From an uncultured Eubacteriales bacterium (GTDB lineage Bacteria > Bacillota > Clostridia > Christensenellales > CAG-138): a stretch of DNA of 64,000 bases. The stretch lies in contig CADACQ010000008.1 in NCBI GenBank assembly GCA_902786465.1, positions 93,772-157,771 of the forward strand. The letters run 5' to 3'. This document shows, one piece after another, positions 7,601 to 18,176 of this stretch (positions are counted from its first letter, which is position 1; each line of letters opens with the position of its first letter). Below the pieces are notes generated by a model. It saw nothing but the letters and a program-made list of their open reading frames with translations. It was not told the DNA's origin and did not search any database. The position numbers and the translations under genes are program-made.

Positions 7601-8884
7601 GTGAAAAGACTTTGGAGCCTCCTTTGCCTCCTGCTCCTGCTCATGGGCTGCGGCGGGAAGGCGGCGGACGGGAAAATCACATACGTGCCCTCGGAGACAG
7701 CCGGCCGCCCCGGCCAGGTGACGGCCGCGGCCACCGCCGCGCCCCTGTTCACGGTCGCGCCCACGCCAGCGCCAACGCCCGAGCCAACGGCGACCCCGGA
7801 GCCTACGCCCACCCCGGAGCCCACGCCCGTGCCCATGGAGGTGCGGCTGAGGGACTACGTGGCGGGCATGTCCGATAAGGAGAAGATCGGCCAGCTGGTC
7901 ATGTTCGGCTTCTCCGGCACCAAATCGGTGTCCTCGGAGTTTGGGAAGATCATGGCGGACTGGGCCGTGGGCAACGTGATCCTCTACGGCCAGAACATCA
8001 GCAGGGACGACAAGGACGGCGGCTTCGACCGATGCGCCCAGCTGACGGAGGACATCCGCGCCCGCAGCGCCACCAGCATCCCCCTGCTCATCAGCATCGA
8101 CGTGGAGGGGGGCACCGTGACCCGCTTCCGCTGGCGGAACAAGCTGGCGGGGGCCGACGCCCTGGGCCAGAGCGACGACGCGGAGGCGGCCCGGCTCCAG
8201 TTCCAGCGCATCGCCACCGCCCTCTACGACGTGGGCATCAACACGGACCTCGGTCCGGTGCTGGACGTAGCGAAGGACCCGTCCAAGACCTTCCTGGGCA
8301 AACGGATCATCAGCCGGGACGCGGAAGTTGCGGCCCGGATCGGCTGTGCCTCGGTGGCGGGGCTCCAGGAGGGCGGGTGCCTGTCCGTGGTGAAGCATTT
8401 TCCCGGCCACGGGGCCACCGCGTCCGACTCCCACAACGTGACGCCCGTGGTGAAGAAGGGCCTTGACGAGCTGCGTTCCTACGAGTTCCTGCCCTTCCAG
8501 CGGGCTGTGGCGGCGGGGGCGGACGGGGTCATGATGGCCCACATCCTCTATCCCGAGGTGGACCCGGATCATATCGCCTCCCAGAGCGAGATCTTCATGA
8601 CGGACATCCTGCGGGAGGAGATGGGCTTCGAGGGGGTGATCCTGGCCGACGACTTCCGCATGAACGGGCTTCGGTCCAAGACCACTCTGGAGCAGGCGGC
8701 GGTCCGGTTCATCCTGGCGGGGGGCGATATCATCCTCTGCGGGGCCAACCACGAGTACCAGCGGGCCATCTTGAAGGGGCTCACGGAGGCCGTGGCGGAC
8801 GGCACCATCAGCGAGGAACGGCTCGAGGAGAGCGTGGTCCGGGTGCTGACGGCGAAGATGAAGGTGTCGGACTGGACGCCGTGA
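7601..8884 (+). CDS. Glycoside hydrolase family 3 lipoprotein, NagZ-like beta-N-acetylhexosaminidase
   Basis: 427 residues. The N-terminal signal peptide ends in a lipobox-like LLMGC, so the mature protein should be lipid-anchored outside the cell. A Pro/Thr/Glu-rich linker (about residues 45-80) precedes a single GH3 barrel. The NagZ signature KHFPGHG with downstream DSH lies near residue 264 (general acid-base His). The nucleophile Asp is in ILADDF near 349. It probably trims N-acetylglucosamine from peptidoglycan fragments. GTG 7601 is the only plausible start, since later ATGs would destroy the signal peptide. It converges with the deacetylase on a shared terminator. Confidence 0.9.
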   Translation: MKRLWSLLCLLLLLMGCGGKAADGKITYVPSETAGRPGQVTAAATAAPLFTVAPTPAPTPEPTATPEPTPTPEPTPVPMEVRLRDYVAGMSDKEKIGQLVMFGFSGTKSVSSEFGKIMADWAVGNVILYGQNISRDDKDGGFDRCAQLTEDIRARSATSIPLLISIDVEGGTVTRFRWRNKLAGADALGQSDDAEAARLQFQRIATALYDVGINTDLGPVLDVAKDPSKTFLGKRIISRDAEVAARIGCASVAGLQEGGCLSVVKHFPGHGATASDSHNVTPVVKKGLDELRSYEFLPFQRAVAAGADGVMMAHILYPEVDPDHIASQSEIFMTDILREEMGFEGVILADDFRMNGLRSKTTLEQAAVRFILAGGDIILCGANHEYQRAILKGLTEAVADGTISEERLEESVVRVLTAKMKVSDWTP

Positions 8885-8912
8885 CGAGGGATCGGGAACG
8901 GCGCGCATACAA

Positions 8913-8940
8913 AAAAAGCATCGCCTCAGCGATGCTTTTT
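8913..8940. terminator. Bidirectional intrinsic terminator
   Basis: AAAAAGCATCGC, loop CTCA, GCGATGCTTTTT: a 12-bp perfect stem with an A tract on one side and a T tract on the other. It serves the GH3 gene and the convergent deacetylase gene. Confidence 0.9.
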
Positions 8941-8954
8941 CATTTCTTTCGGGC

Positions 8955-10031
8955 TTAGTCCGCCTTGGAGTAGATCCAGCCCCAGTGGAGGCCCTCCTGG
9001 GAGCAGTTGAGGAGCTCCGACACCGTCACCAGCTGGTACCCCTGCTGCTGGAGGGCGGGGAGAATGACCTTCATGGCCTCCACGGTCTTCGCGTACTTGT
9101 CGTGGAACAGGAGGATGGACCCGTTGAGCCCCTTGCCCAGCTCGTCCTTCTCGGCCAGGATGCGGTCGATCATCATTTGGGCGGTGTAGTCGTCGTGGGA
9201 ATCGTGGCTGGACCGGGTGTGGTTGATGATGGCCAGCTCGTACTCCTTGGCCATGGCCACGATGTCCTCCCGGTTGGCGTCGCCCTTCTTGCCGTAGGAG
9301 ATGTAGGGGGGCCGGAGCAGGTGGACCCGGTAGCCGAAGAGCTCCTGCATCTTGTCGTTCACCCCGCCCACGGTGGCCCGGCGCTCCGCGGCGGACAGCT
9401 TCTCGAGATCGTCGTGGTTCATGGTGTGGTTGCCGATCTCGCAGCCCAATCCCAGCTCCCGCTTGATGAGGTCCTGGTTGGCGTCGATATACGCGCCCTT
9501 GATGAAGAAGGTGGCCCGGGCGTGGTTCGCCTCCAGCACGTCCAGAATCTCATTGGTGATGGGCGGGTAGGGCCCGTCGTCGAAGGTGATGGCCAGCATC
9601 TTGCCGTTGGGGTCGATCTGCATCTCGTCGAGAGCCCTATAGAGGGCGGCGGCGTCCGGGTAGCTGCCGTAGGTGGACAGGTTGTAATAGAGCTGGGCCA
9701 TCCGCTCCTGATACCAGGCCGCCTCGATGGCCGGGGCCGGCGTGGCCGGCACGGCTGTGGGGGCCGGGGTAGGCACAGCGGTGGGCTGGGCGGTGGCCGT
9801 CGCCGCGGCGGTGGCCGCCGCGGCCTGGGCGAGGCCCGGCTCCAGGGCGGAGGCCTGCCTGCTCTTGCGCACCGCCCGGACGATCAGGGATATGGCCCCG
9901 ACGACGACCAGCACCAAAACGAGCGCCGCGGCCCCCAGCGCCATGAGCCGGCGGCGGCGCTTCCTTCTTCTCTTTTCAGCGGCCCTGCGGCGGGCGGCCC
10001 GCTTGCGGGCTTCCTCACGATCGTATTCCAT
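8955..10031 (-). CDS. Polysaccharide deacetylase (NodB domain), membrane-anchored
   Basis: 358 residues. A very basic cytoplasmic N-terminus (residues 8-29) precedes one transmembrane helix (about 30-52), an Ala/Thr/Pro linker (about 70-100) and a NodB domain. Catalytic motifs are TFDDGP (Asp151, Asp152), the metal ligands His202 and His206 in NHTMNH, RPP at 240-242, and LLFHD near 314. It probably removes acetyl groups from peptidoglycan N-acetylhexosamines, which changes lysozyme sensitivity. The predicted transcription start coincides with the ATG, so this mRNA also looks leaderless. Its layout (TM or lipid anchor plus Pro/Thr linker) matches the neighbouring GH3 and PBP genes. Confidence 0.9.
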   Translation of the reverse strand: MEYDREEARKRAARRRAAEKRRRKRRRRLMALGAAALVLVLVVVGAISLIVRAVRKSRQASALEPGLAQAAAATAAATATAQPTAVPTPAPTAVPATPAPAIEAAWYQERMAQLYYNLSTYGSYPDAAALYRALDEMQIDPNGKMLAITFDDGPYPPITNEILDVLEANHARATFFIKGAYIDANQDLIKRELGLGCEIGNHTMNHDDLEKLSAAERRATVGGVNDKMQELFGYRVHLLRPPYISYGKKGDANREDIVAMAKEYELAIINHTRSSHDSHDDYTAQMMIDRILAEKDELGKGLNGSILLFHDKYAKTVEAMKVILPALQQQGYQLVTVSELLNCSQEGLHWGWIYSKAD

Positions 10032-10037
10032 GGAGCC

Positions 10038-10066
10038 AGTATACAGGAAAACCCCGGATTTGACAA
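10038..10066 (-). promoter_or_regulatory. Promoter of deacetylase gene, apparently leaderless
   Basis: TTGTCA (complement of 10061-10066), 17-bp spacer, TATACT (complement of 10038-10043). Only six bases separate the -10 hexamer from the ATG at 10031, and no ribosome-binding site is present. Confidence 0.7.
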
Positions 10067-10151
10067 GGACGCGGCGGGGAATATGAACGAATTATCGGAA
10101 ACCAAGGGGCCCTTCCGGGTGTAGAATGGAGCCGAAAGGAAGGAAAAGACC

Positions 10152-10901
10152 ATGGCGAAGCGGCAGACATTCTATACGCGAGCGGACCTGTTCGAGGCGA
10201 AGATCAGCCCCCGGGCCAAGCTCGTTTTGGCGTACCTCTCCCGCGTCAGCAACACACAGGGGCAGAGCTGGCCCGCCGTGCCCACCATCGCCGAGAAGTG
10301 CGGCTGCTGCGAGAACTCCGCCCGCAAGGCCCTCCGGGAGCTGGAGGCGGCGGGCTTCATTTCCGTCACCGCCCGGGATCTGCCCACGAAGCAGGGCCGC
10401 CTTCGCCATACCTCTCACATATATACCCTTCTTTTTTTGCCGTCCAAAGATGAAGGACCCCTCCTTCAACCGGTGAAGGAGGGTACTTCAGCCGATGAAG
10501 GACTAAGAGATGATAGAGAGATTACGATAGACGTTCCCAAAGGTCACAGTCCGTCCGTAGAGACGACGGACCCTGACCCGGACCCGGACCGGGGGGAAAC
10601 GAGCCTCAAAACCATCCTCTCCCGGCTGCAGCTGGACCTGTTCATGGACAGGCCCTTTGCTAAGGCCGTCCGCCACGCCCTTCGGCGCATGTACCATAGC
10701 GACAGCATCCGGGTGAAGGGGGAGAGGATCCCCCGGGAGACGGTCCGGGAGGCCATGGCGCTCCTCACCATCGACCACATCGACTTCGTGGAGCGTCAGC
10801 TAAGGGAGGCCACGGCTCATGTCACCTGCGGGGAAACCTACCTCATGTCCTGCCTCTACAACGCCCCCCTCGACTGCCTGGCCAAAAGCAGGTGCGGATG
10901 A
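10152..10901 (+). CDS. Helix-turn-helix replication-initiator-like protein
   Basis: 249 residues. The N-terminal 100 residues form a winged-helix domain of the kind found in plasmid and phage replication proteins (HTH_36-like): KLVLAYLSRVSN, then PTIAEKCGCCENSARKALRELEAAGFI. A low-complexity acidic stretch (about 138-150, alternating Asp/Pro) leads to a C-terminal helical domain reminiscent of DUF6017. No relaxase, integrase or origin repeats are visible nearby, so it is either a relic of an integrated element or a domesticated regulator. It starts after AAAGGAAGG with a separate promoter-like TAGAAT. Family assignment is from memory. Confidence 0.6.
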   Translation: MAKRQTFYTRADLFEAKISPRAKLVLAYLSRVSNTQGQSWPAVPTIAEKCGCCENSARKALRELEAAGFISVTARDLPTKQGRLRHTSHIYTLLFLPSKDEGPLLQPVKEGTSADEGLRDDREITIDVPKGHSPSVETTDPDPDPDRGETSLKTILSRLQLDLFMDRPFAKAVRHALRRMYHSDSIRVKGERIPRETVREAMALLTIDHIDFVERQLREATAHVTCGETYLMSCLYNAPLDCLAKSRCG

Positions 10902-10969
10902 AGCGCAAACGGCGAAAAGCGGAATTTTTGAAAAAGTTTGCGAATTCGGATGCAAACGGACGGGTTTTC

Positions 10970-10978
10970 TGCTATAGT
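10970..10978 (+). promoter_or_regulatory. Extended -10 promoter of the PBP gene
   Basis: TGCTATAGT (TGn plus TATAGT at 10973-10978), with no convincing -35. GGAGG and the TTG start at 11013 follow. Confidence 0.55.
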
Positions 10979-11012
10979 ATAAACAGCTTATTATGTACTT
11001 TGGAGGAGATCG

Positions 11013-13058
11013 TTGAAACGCACCCTCGCCGCATTGCTTATCCTCGCCATGCTCCTGCCTCTCGTGCTCACGGGCTGCGGCCCGGACCGGGGCCAGGGGA
11101 GCGTGGTGTGCCGTCAATTCATACAATACCTGGCGGAGCAGAACTTCGACGCCGCCTATGAGCTCATCGCCGCGGACCTGAGGAAGGAGGACCCGCCCCA
11201 GCCGGTCAAGCCCACCAAGGGCCCCACGCCGGGCCCCGGGGAGACCGCCGCGCCTACGGCCAAGCCCACGGCCACGCCGCTGCCCACCGCGGAGCCCACG
11301 GCGGTGCCGGCGGACGTCACGGATCATCGCATGACCCGGGCGGAGTTCAAGAAGCGGTACACGGACATCTTCGACGCCATGGAGCTCACCGCCATCACCT
11401 CCCAGATCGTCTCCGAGGTGAACGGCACCCTGAACGCCAGCGTGGTCTATCGCATGGCCTACCTCACCAACAAGGCCGGGAACCTGATCTTCGACTTCAC
11501 CGTCAACAGCGAGTATCACGACGGCCAGTGGGTGGTCATGTGGGACCCCAGCCTCATCTTCCCCAACATGGAGTGGGGCGACACCATGCTGGTGGGCACC
11601 AACTACCCGGACCGGGGCGAGATCTTCGACGCCGAGGGCATCCTCCTCGCCGAGAACGTGCCCGCCGTCACCATCTACTGCATCCCCAGCAAGATCCAGC
11701 TGAAGGACGGGGGCAAGGCCGTCACCGACGTGAAGACCCTCTTTAAGGCCGAGGACAAGCAGCTGACCCCGGACCAGCTCCTGGAGAAGGAGCTCTACGT
11801 GCCCTTCGAGCAGGCGGTGGCCGCCGTGCCGGAGCTGGAGCTCACCGAGGCGGACGTGAGGAACAGCCTGGCAAGGACCTTCCGCGACTTCGCCAAATTG
11901 AAGGTCCTGTACCCGGACGAGATGAACCCGGAGCTGGAGGCTCGCCTGTTGGCCATCCCCGGCGTGGGCGTGGACAGCAACAACTACGGCACCCTCCGCC
12001 AGTACCCCTACGGCACCAGCCTCGCCCACCTGTTGGGCTACGCCGGCATCATCCAGAAGGAGTATATCAACCAGTTCGATCCCAAGACCGGTCAGCCCAA
12101 CAAGGAATGGCTTTACGTCATCGATCCGGTGACGGGCAAGAAGGTCAACGACCCCAACTACGACGGCGACAGCTGGCTGGGCTACGCGGGCCTCGAAAAG
12201 CAGTACGAGGAGAAGCTTCGCGGCGTCAAGGGGAGCTTCGCCTACATCCAGGGCAAGGGCGGCCAGGTGAAGCAGATCCTGTACAACGTGCCCGCCGTGG
12301 ACGGGGAGGATCTGCACCTCTCCGTGAAGATCAATCTGCAGAAGCGGACCGAGGAGGTCATCCAAAACATCGTCTACGACGACGCCATCTCCGGCACGGT
12401 CATCGTCATGAACCCCACCACCGGGGCCGTGGAGGCCATGGTCTCCTTCCCGGGCTACGATCCCAACAGTTTCACCCGGGGCGACTTGGACGACGAGGCC
12501 TGGGCGGCCATGGAGAAGGACCCCAAGACCCCCCTCTTGAATCGAGCCATCCAGGGCCTCTACCCGCCGGGGTCCACCTTTAAGCCCCTGGTGGCCATCA
12601 CCGGCCTGGAATCCGGGAACATGACCCTGGACTGGGCCTTCCCCGAGGAGCAGGAGCATTTGAGGGGCATCGACACCATCTGGAACCCCACGAAGGGCAC
12701 GTTGATCCCCGAGTCCGGCGTCACCAAGGTCACCCGCACCTACAGCACCAACCGGCGGGGGCCCATGAACATGAAGAACTGCATGATCCAGTCGGACAAC
12801 ATCTACTTCGCGTATCTGGGGATGAAGATCGGCTGGGACACCCTGAAGCGGTATCTGACGGTCATGGGCATGGGCGAGGCGGTCCCCTTCGACCTGCCCA
12901 CCCAGAAATCCCAGATCAAGAACACCGGCGACGGCGAGAAGGAGGCCTCCGAGGAGACCATGGACCTTTTGGCCATGACCGGGTACGGACAGGGCTGCAG
13001 CTCGCGAGCTACATCTCCGCCTTCCGCAACGGAGGCACCGTCTACGCGCCCTACGTGA
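11013..13058 (+). CDS. Class B penicillin-binding protein, N-terminal fragment (frameshifted)
   Basis: Starts with TTG after GGAGG. A signal peptide ends in a lipobox (LVLTGC). Next come an NTF2-like MecA_N-type domain (about residues 25-165, interrupted by a Pro/Thr linker at about 53-95), a PBP dimerisation domain and the transpeptidase domain. The acylation site STFK lies near residue 528 in PPGSTFKPL, and the second motif is SDN near 594. The frame is lost just after GYGQG (about 12995), and the last 21 residues or so are out of frame. The continuation, including KTG, is in the next entry. The enzyme would cross-link peptidoglycan. Consensus class B PBPs have about seven more residues between GQG and LQLA than the bases here can encode. 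Confidence 0.85.
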   Translation: MKRTLAALLILAMLLPLVLTGCGPDRGQGSVVCRQFIQYLAEQNFDAAYELIAADLRKEDPPQPVKPTKGPTPGPGETAAPTAKPTATPLPTAEPTAVPADVTDHRMTRAEFKKRYTDIFDAMELTAITSQIVSEVNGTLNASVVYRMAYLTNKAGNLIFDFTVNSEYHDGQWVVMWDPSLIFPNMEWGDTMLVGTNYPDRGEIFDAEGILLAENVPAVTIYCIPSKIQLKDGGKAVTDVKTLFKAEDKQLTPDQLLEKELYVPFEQAVAAVPELELTEADVRNSLARTFRDFAKLKVLYPDEMNPELEARLLAIPGVGVDSNNYGTLRQYPYGTSLAHLLGYAGIIQKEYINQFDPKTGQPNKEWLYVIDPVTGKKVNDPNYDGDSWLGYAGLEKQYEEKLRGVKGSFAYIQGKGGQVKQILYNVPAVDGEDLHLSVKINLQKRTEEVIQNIVYDDAISGTVIVMNPTTGAVEAMVSFPGYDPNSFTRGDLDDEAWAAMEKDPKTPLLNRAIQGLYPPGSTFKPLVAITGLESGNMTLDWAFPEEQEHLRGIDTIWNPTKGTLIPESGVTKVTRTYSTNRRGPMNMKNCMIQSDNIYFAYLGMKIGWDTLKRYLTVMGMGEAVPFDLPTQKSQIKNTGDGEKEASEETMDLLAMTGYGQGCSSRATSPPSATEAPSTRPT

Positions 13059-13612
13059 TCGAGTCCGTCTGGCAGGAGGACAAGACCGAGTATACCGAGG
13101 TCAGCCGCCACGAGCCCACCGTGTGGAAGGAGATCTGCGCCACCGGCACGGCGGAGGCCATCCGGGACATGCTGGAGGGGGTCGTGGAAGCGCCCAGCAA
13201 CATGGGCAAGAACCCGGTGACCAAGGAGCACTGGGGCGGCTACGGCACGGGCCGGTTTTTGAGCATCCTTCGGACCTACACCTGCGCCGGCAAGACGGGC
13301 ACCGCCGAGTTAGCTAAGAAGCTGAACGCCAAGGACGCGGACAAGGAGCTGGCCTGGTTCGTGGCCTTCCGCAGCCGCCATATCGACGGCACCGAGCTGG
13401 AGCCTGAGGAGGAGCGGCTGGTGCTGGTCATGCTGGAGATCGACATGACAAAGCAGGTGGACGAATGGACCCAGATGAAGTTTTTGATCGCCCAGGCCCT
13501 GTTGAAGGACGACAGCCTGACGGAGTCGCCCACCACCGACACCTGCATCGAGGGCGACACGGTGAACACCGCCGCCGGCGCGGGCGCCGCAGGCGGGAAC
13601 AATGCGGGCTGA
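13055..13612 (+). CDS. Class B penicillin-binding protein, C-terminal fragment
   Basis: Continuation of the preceding transpeptidase in another frame. In-frame homology starts upstream at about 12995 (LQLASYISAFRNGGT). It carries the third active-site motif, Lys-Thr-Gly, in AGKTGTAEL, and ends in an Ala/Gly-rich tail. The two fragments together have the length and motif order of a complete class B PBP. A deletion of about 20 bases rather than a point frameshift explains the junction best, because several usually present residues are missing as well. Confidence 0.8.
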   Translation: MIESVWQEDKTEYTEVSRHEPTVWKEICATGTAEAIRDMLEGVVEAPSNMGKNPVTKEHWGGYGTGRFLSILRTYTCAGKTGTAELAKKLNAKDADKELAWFVAFRSRHIDGTELEPEEERLVLVMLEIDMTKQVDEWTQMKFLIAQALLKDDSLTESPTTDTCIEGDTVNTAAGAGAAGGNNAG

Positions 13613-13659
13613 GGGCGGCATAGAATAGCAGACACCGAGAACAGCGAGGGGGACGAGGC

Positions 13660-14724
13660 ATGAAAACCATCATCTTTACCGGCGGCGGCACGGCGGGCCA
13701 CGTGATGCCCAATCTGGCGCTGATGGATCGGCTGGACAAAAATGAGTGGACCATCCATTACATCGGCACCCAGGAGGGCATCGAGCACGAGCTCCTCAAG
13801 GGTCGGCCGGAGGTGATCTATCACGCCGTGGCCTGGGGGAAGCTCAGGCGGTACTTCTCCTGGAAGAACTTCACGGACCCCTTCCGGGTGGTGAAGGGGT
13901 ACTTCCAGTCCCGGCGGATCATCCGGACCGTGAAGCCCGACGTGCTCTTCAGCAAGGGGGGCTACGTATCCGTGCCCGTGGTCATGGCGGCCAAGGGCCG
14001 CTGCCCCGTCCTCTGCCACGAGAGCGACTATTCCCCGGGCCTCGCCAATAAGATCGCGGCCCGGTTCGCGGACACCATCTGCACCACCTTCGCCGACACC
14101 GTCTCCAAGGTCCCCGCGGGCAAGGGCGTTCACACCGGCACCCCCATCCGGGCGGCCCTCTTCGCGGGCAGCCGGGAGAGGGGCCTCGATTTTGCGGGCC
14201 TTTCGGGCCAAAAGCCCGTCCTCCTGGTGGTGGGCGGCAGCACCGGCGCCAAGGCCGTCAACGAGGCGGTGGAGGCGGCTTTGGACGAACTTCTCAAGAC
14301 CTTCGACGTCATCCACCTCTGCGGCCAGGGGAAGCTGGACGACACCGCCCCCCGGCCCGGGTACGTGCGCTTCGAGTACGTGAACGAGCAGATGGCGGAC
14401 GTACTGGCGGCGGCGGACGTGGTGGTGAGCCGGGCGGGGGCCAACGCGGTCTTCGAGCTCCTGGCCCTGAAAAAGCCGGCGGTGCTGATCCCCCTGCCCC
14501 TGGAAGCGAGCCGGGGCGACCAGATTTTGAACGCCAAGTATTTCGAGAAGAACGGCTACGCCGTGCACCTCCCCCAGGCGGAGGCTACGCCGGAGAAGCT
14601 GGTGGAGACCGTGCTGGCCCTCTACCGGGACCGGCAGAAGTATATCGACGCCATGGCCGCCGCCCCCGGCAGCGACGGCACGGAGAACATCCTCCATCTC
14701 ATCTTCCAAGCGGTGAAGGAATGA
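13660..14724 (+). CDS. murG: UDP-N-acetylglucosamine--MurNAc-pentapeptide transferase
   Basis: 354 residues, the usual MurG length. It transfers GlcNAc from UDP-GlcNAc to lipid I, making lipid II at the inner membrane face. Signatures are the N-terminal G-loop GGGTAGH (residues 8-14), SKGGYVS with PVLCHESD in the acceptor half, and in the donor half GGSTGAKAVN, SRAGANAVFELLALKKP and the GDQ of LPLEASRGDQ. An SD-like GAGGGGGACGAGG precedes it. It follows the PBP gene and overlaps the methyltransferase gene by four bases. It is outside a dcw-type cluster here, so it could be a MurG paralogue; the motifs favour true MurG. Confidence 0.88.
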   Translation: MKTIIFTGGGTAGHVMPNLALMDRLDKNEWTIHYIGTQEGIEHELLKGRPEVIYHAVAWGKLRRYFSWKNFTDPFRVVKGYFQSRRIIRTVKPDVLFSKGGYVSVPVVMAAKGRCPVLCHESDYSPGLANKIAARFADTICTTFADTVSKVPAGKGVHTGTPIRAALFAGSRERGLDFAGLSGQKPVLLVVGGSTGAKAVNEAVEAALDELLKTFDVIHLCGQGKLDDTAPRPGYVRFEYVNEQMADVLAAADVVVSRAGANAVFELLALKKPAVLIPLPLEASRGDQILNAKYFEKNGYAVHLPQAEATPEKLVETVLALYRDRQKYIDAMAAAPGSDGTENILHLIFQAVKE

Positions 14725-16136
14725 CGGCCCAAGGGTATATCGAACAACTGAACGGCGAAGCGGCGGGGGAGGCCCTGTCCGCTTTGTGCGCCCTCGGCAA
14801 GACCAAGGCGGGGCGGGAGGAGATCAACGGCCTGCTGGGGGACAGGCTGTCCCTCCACGGGGCCGCCGCCTCCGAGAAGCCCAAGGTCCGCAAGAACGCC
14901 TACCGGCTCATGGGTGCCCTGGAGGATGGGCGGGACCTGCCCGTGCTGCGGGAAGCTTTACAAAAGGAAGAAACGCTGTTCGCCGTCCCCAGTCTCCTCT
15001 TGGCCCTGGGCCGGCTGGGGGACGAGGAGACCCTCCGGGCCTATGAGCCCCCCGCTTCCCTGAGCCCCGAGACCGACGGCCTGGTGGCCCAGATCGTGCT
15101 GGCGAAGGAGAAGGCCCTGCAGAGCTTCGAAAGCTACGGGGCGGAGCAGATCGACCGGCTGCCCGCGCCCCACAAGGTCCTCTGTTATGCCCCCGAGGGG
15201 TTTTTGGATATGCTGATGGAGGAGCTCAGGGAGCTTAGCTTCGACCCCCGGCCGGAGAGCGGGGCCGCCGCCGTCACGACGGATCGGATCGACCTCGTGT
15301 ACCGGGCCGACTGCATGACGGAGGCCCTGCTGCCCGTGGGCCAGGACGTGGCCCTGGACGCGGAGGAGATCGCCCGGAAGGTGGGGCCCCTGCCCGCGGA
15401 CCGGTACCGGATCGAGCTTCGGGGCTACACCCGGGATCGGCGGAAGCTCATCGCCGCCCTCGCCAAGGCGCTGCCGGGGCAGAACAACCCCTCGGCCTAC
15501 GACGCGGAGCTTCGGGTGGACTGCCGCCTGGACAGGGCGGATCTATATTGGAAGCTTTGGAACGTGGCGGACGGCCGCTACCCCTGGCGGCAGCGGACCG
15601 TCAGCGCCTCCATCCACCCGGCCACGGCGTCGTGCCTCGCCCGCTACGCCATGAAATTTGAGAAGCGGGAGCGGCCCCGGGTGCTGGACCCCTTCTGCGG
15701 CTGCGGCTCGCTGCTCTTTGCAAGGGAAAGCCTGGGCCCCTGCCGGGTGCTCATGGGCGTCGATAAGAGCGGCAGCGCCGTGGAGAGCGCCCGCGCGAAC
15801 GCCCGGGCGGGGAAGTCGAAAGCGTCCTTCGTCACCAAGGACATCCTGCGGTTCGAGGGAAGGGAGGGCTTCGACCTCATCCTCTCCAACCTGCCCTTCG
15901 GGAACCGGGTGGGGAGCCACGAGGACAATACCCGCCTCTACGACCGGTTCGTCCGGCGGCTGCCGGACCTCCTGGCCCCCGGAGGCGTGGCGGTGCTGTA
16001 CACCATGGAGTACAAGCTCCTGAAAACCTGCCTCGACAGGACGCGGGGCCTGGTGCTCCGGGAGCGCAAGCGCACCGAGGCCGGGGGCCTGCTGCCCTGG
16101 ATATTTGTGGTTGACAGGGACGATGTGCGCTGTTAA
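14721..16136 (+). CDS. HEAT-repeat/THUMP-like RNA methyltransferase fusion
   Basis: 471 residues. The N-terminal 130 residues are helical repeats of HEAT type (for example KVRKNAYRLMGAL and SLLLALGRLGDEETLRAY). The middle resembles the THUMP-proximal region of RlmL/Trm14-type enzymes. The C-terminus is a Rossmann SAM methyltransferase with motif I DPFCGCGSLLFA near 322 and motif IV SNLPFG near 390 (a variant of NPPY). The probable activity is SAM-dependent N2-guanine methylation of rRNA or tRNA. HEAT repeats fused to this class are unusual. It overlaps murG (ATGA), and the metG promoter lies within its last codons. Confidence 0.75.
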   Translation: MTAQGYIEQLNGEAAGEALSALCALGKTKAGREEINGLLGDRLSLHGAAASEKPKVRKNAYRLMGALEDGRDLPVLREALQKEETLFAVPSLLLALGRLGDEETLRAYEPPASLSPETDGLVAQIVLAKEKALQSFESYGAEQIDRLPAPHKVLCYAPEGFLDMLMEELRELSFDPRPESGAAAVTTDRIDLVYRADCMTEALLPVGQDVALDAEEIARKVGPLPADRYRIELRGYTRDRRKLIAALAKALPGQNNPSAYDAELRVDCRLDRADLYWKLWNVADGRYPWRQRTVSASIHPATASCLARYAMKFEKRERPRVLDPFCGCGSLLFARESLGPCRVLMGVDKSGSAVESARANARAGKSKASFVTKDILRFEGREGFDLILSNLPFGNRVGSHEDNTRLYDRFVRRLPDLLAPGGVAVLYTMEYKLLKTCLDRTRGLVLRERKRTEAGGLLPWIFVVDRDDVRC

Positions 16137-16139
16137 AAT
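16111..16139 (+). promoter_or_regulatory. metG promoter inside the end of the methyltransferase gene
   Basis: TTGACA at 16111-16116, 17-bp spacer, TAAAAT at 16134-16139. The short leader contains a CCCGC/GCGGG hairpin just before AAGGAGG (16174-16180). Confidence 0.75.
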
Positions 16140-16152
16140 TCTAAAAATCTAA

Positions 16153-18128
<1,976 letters not shown>

Positions 18129-18139
18129 CAAAACCAACG

Positions 18140-18159
18140 GGGCGGGCCTTGGCCCGCCC
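18140..18159 (+). terminator. GC-rich hairpin after metG
   Basis: GGGCGGGCC pairs with GGCCCGCCC (effective loop CCTTGG), followed by TTTGCG. The T tract is short, so termination would be partial and tatD may be read through. Confidence 0.5.
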
Positions 18160-18176
18160 TTTGCGTAGGAAAAGCT

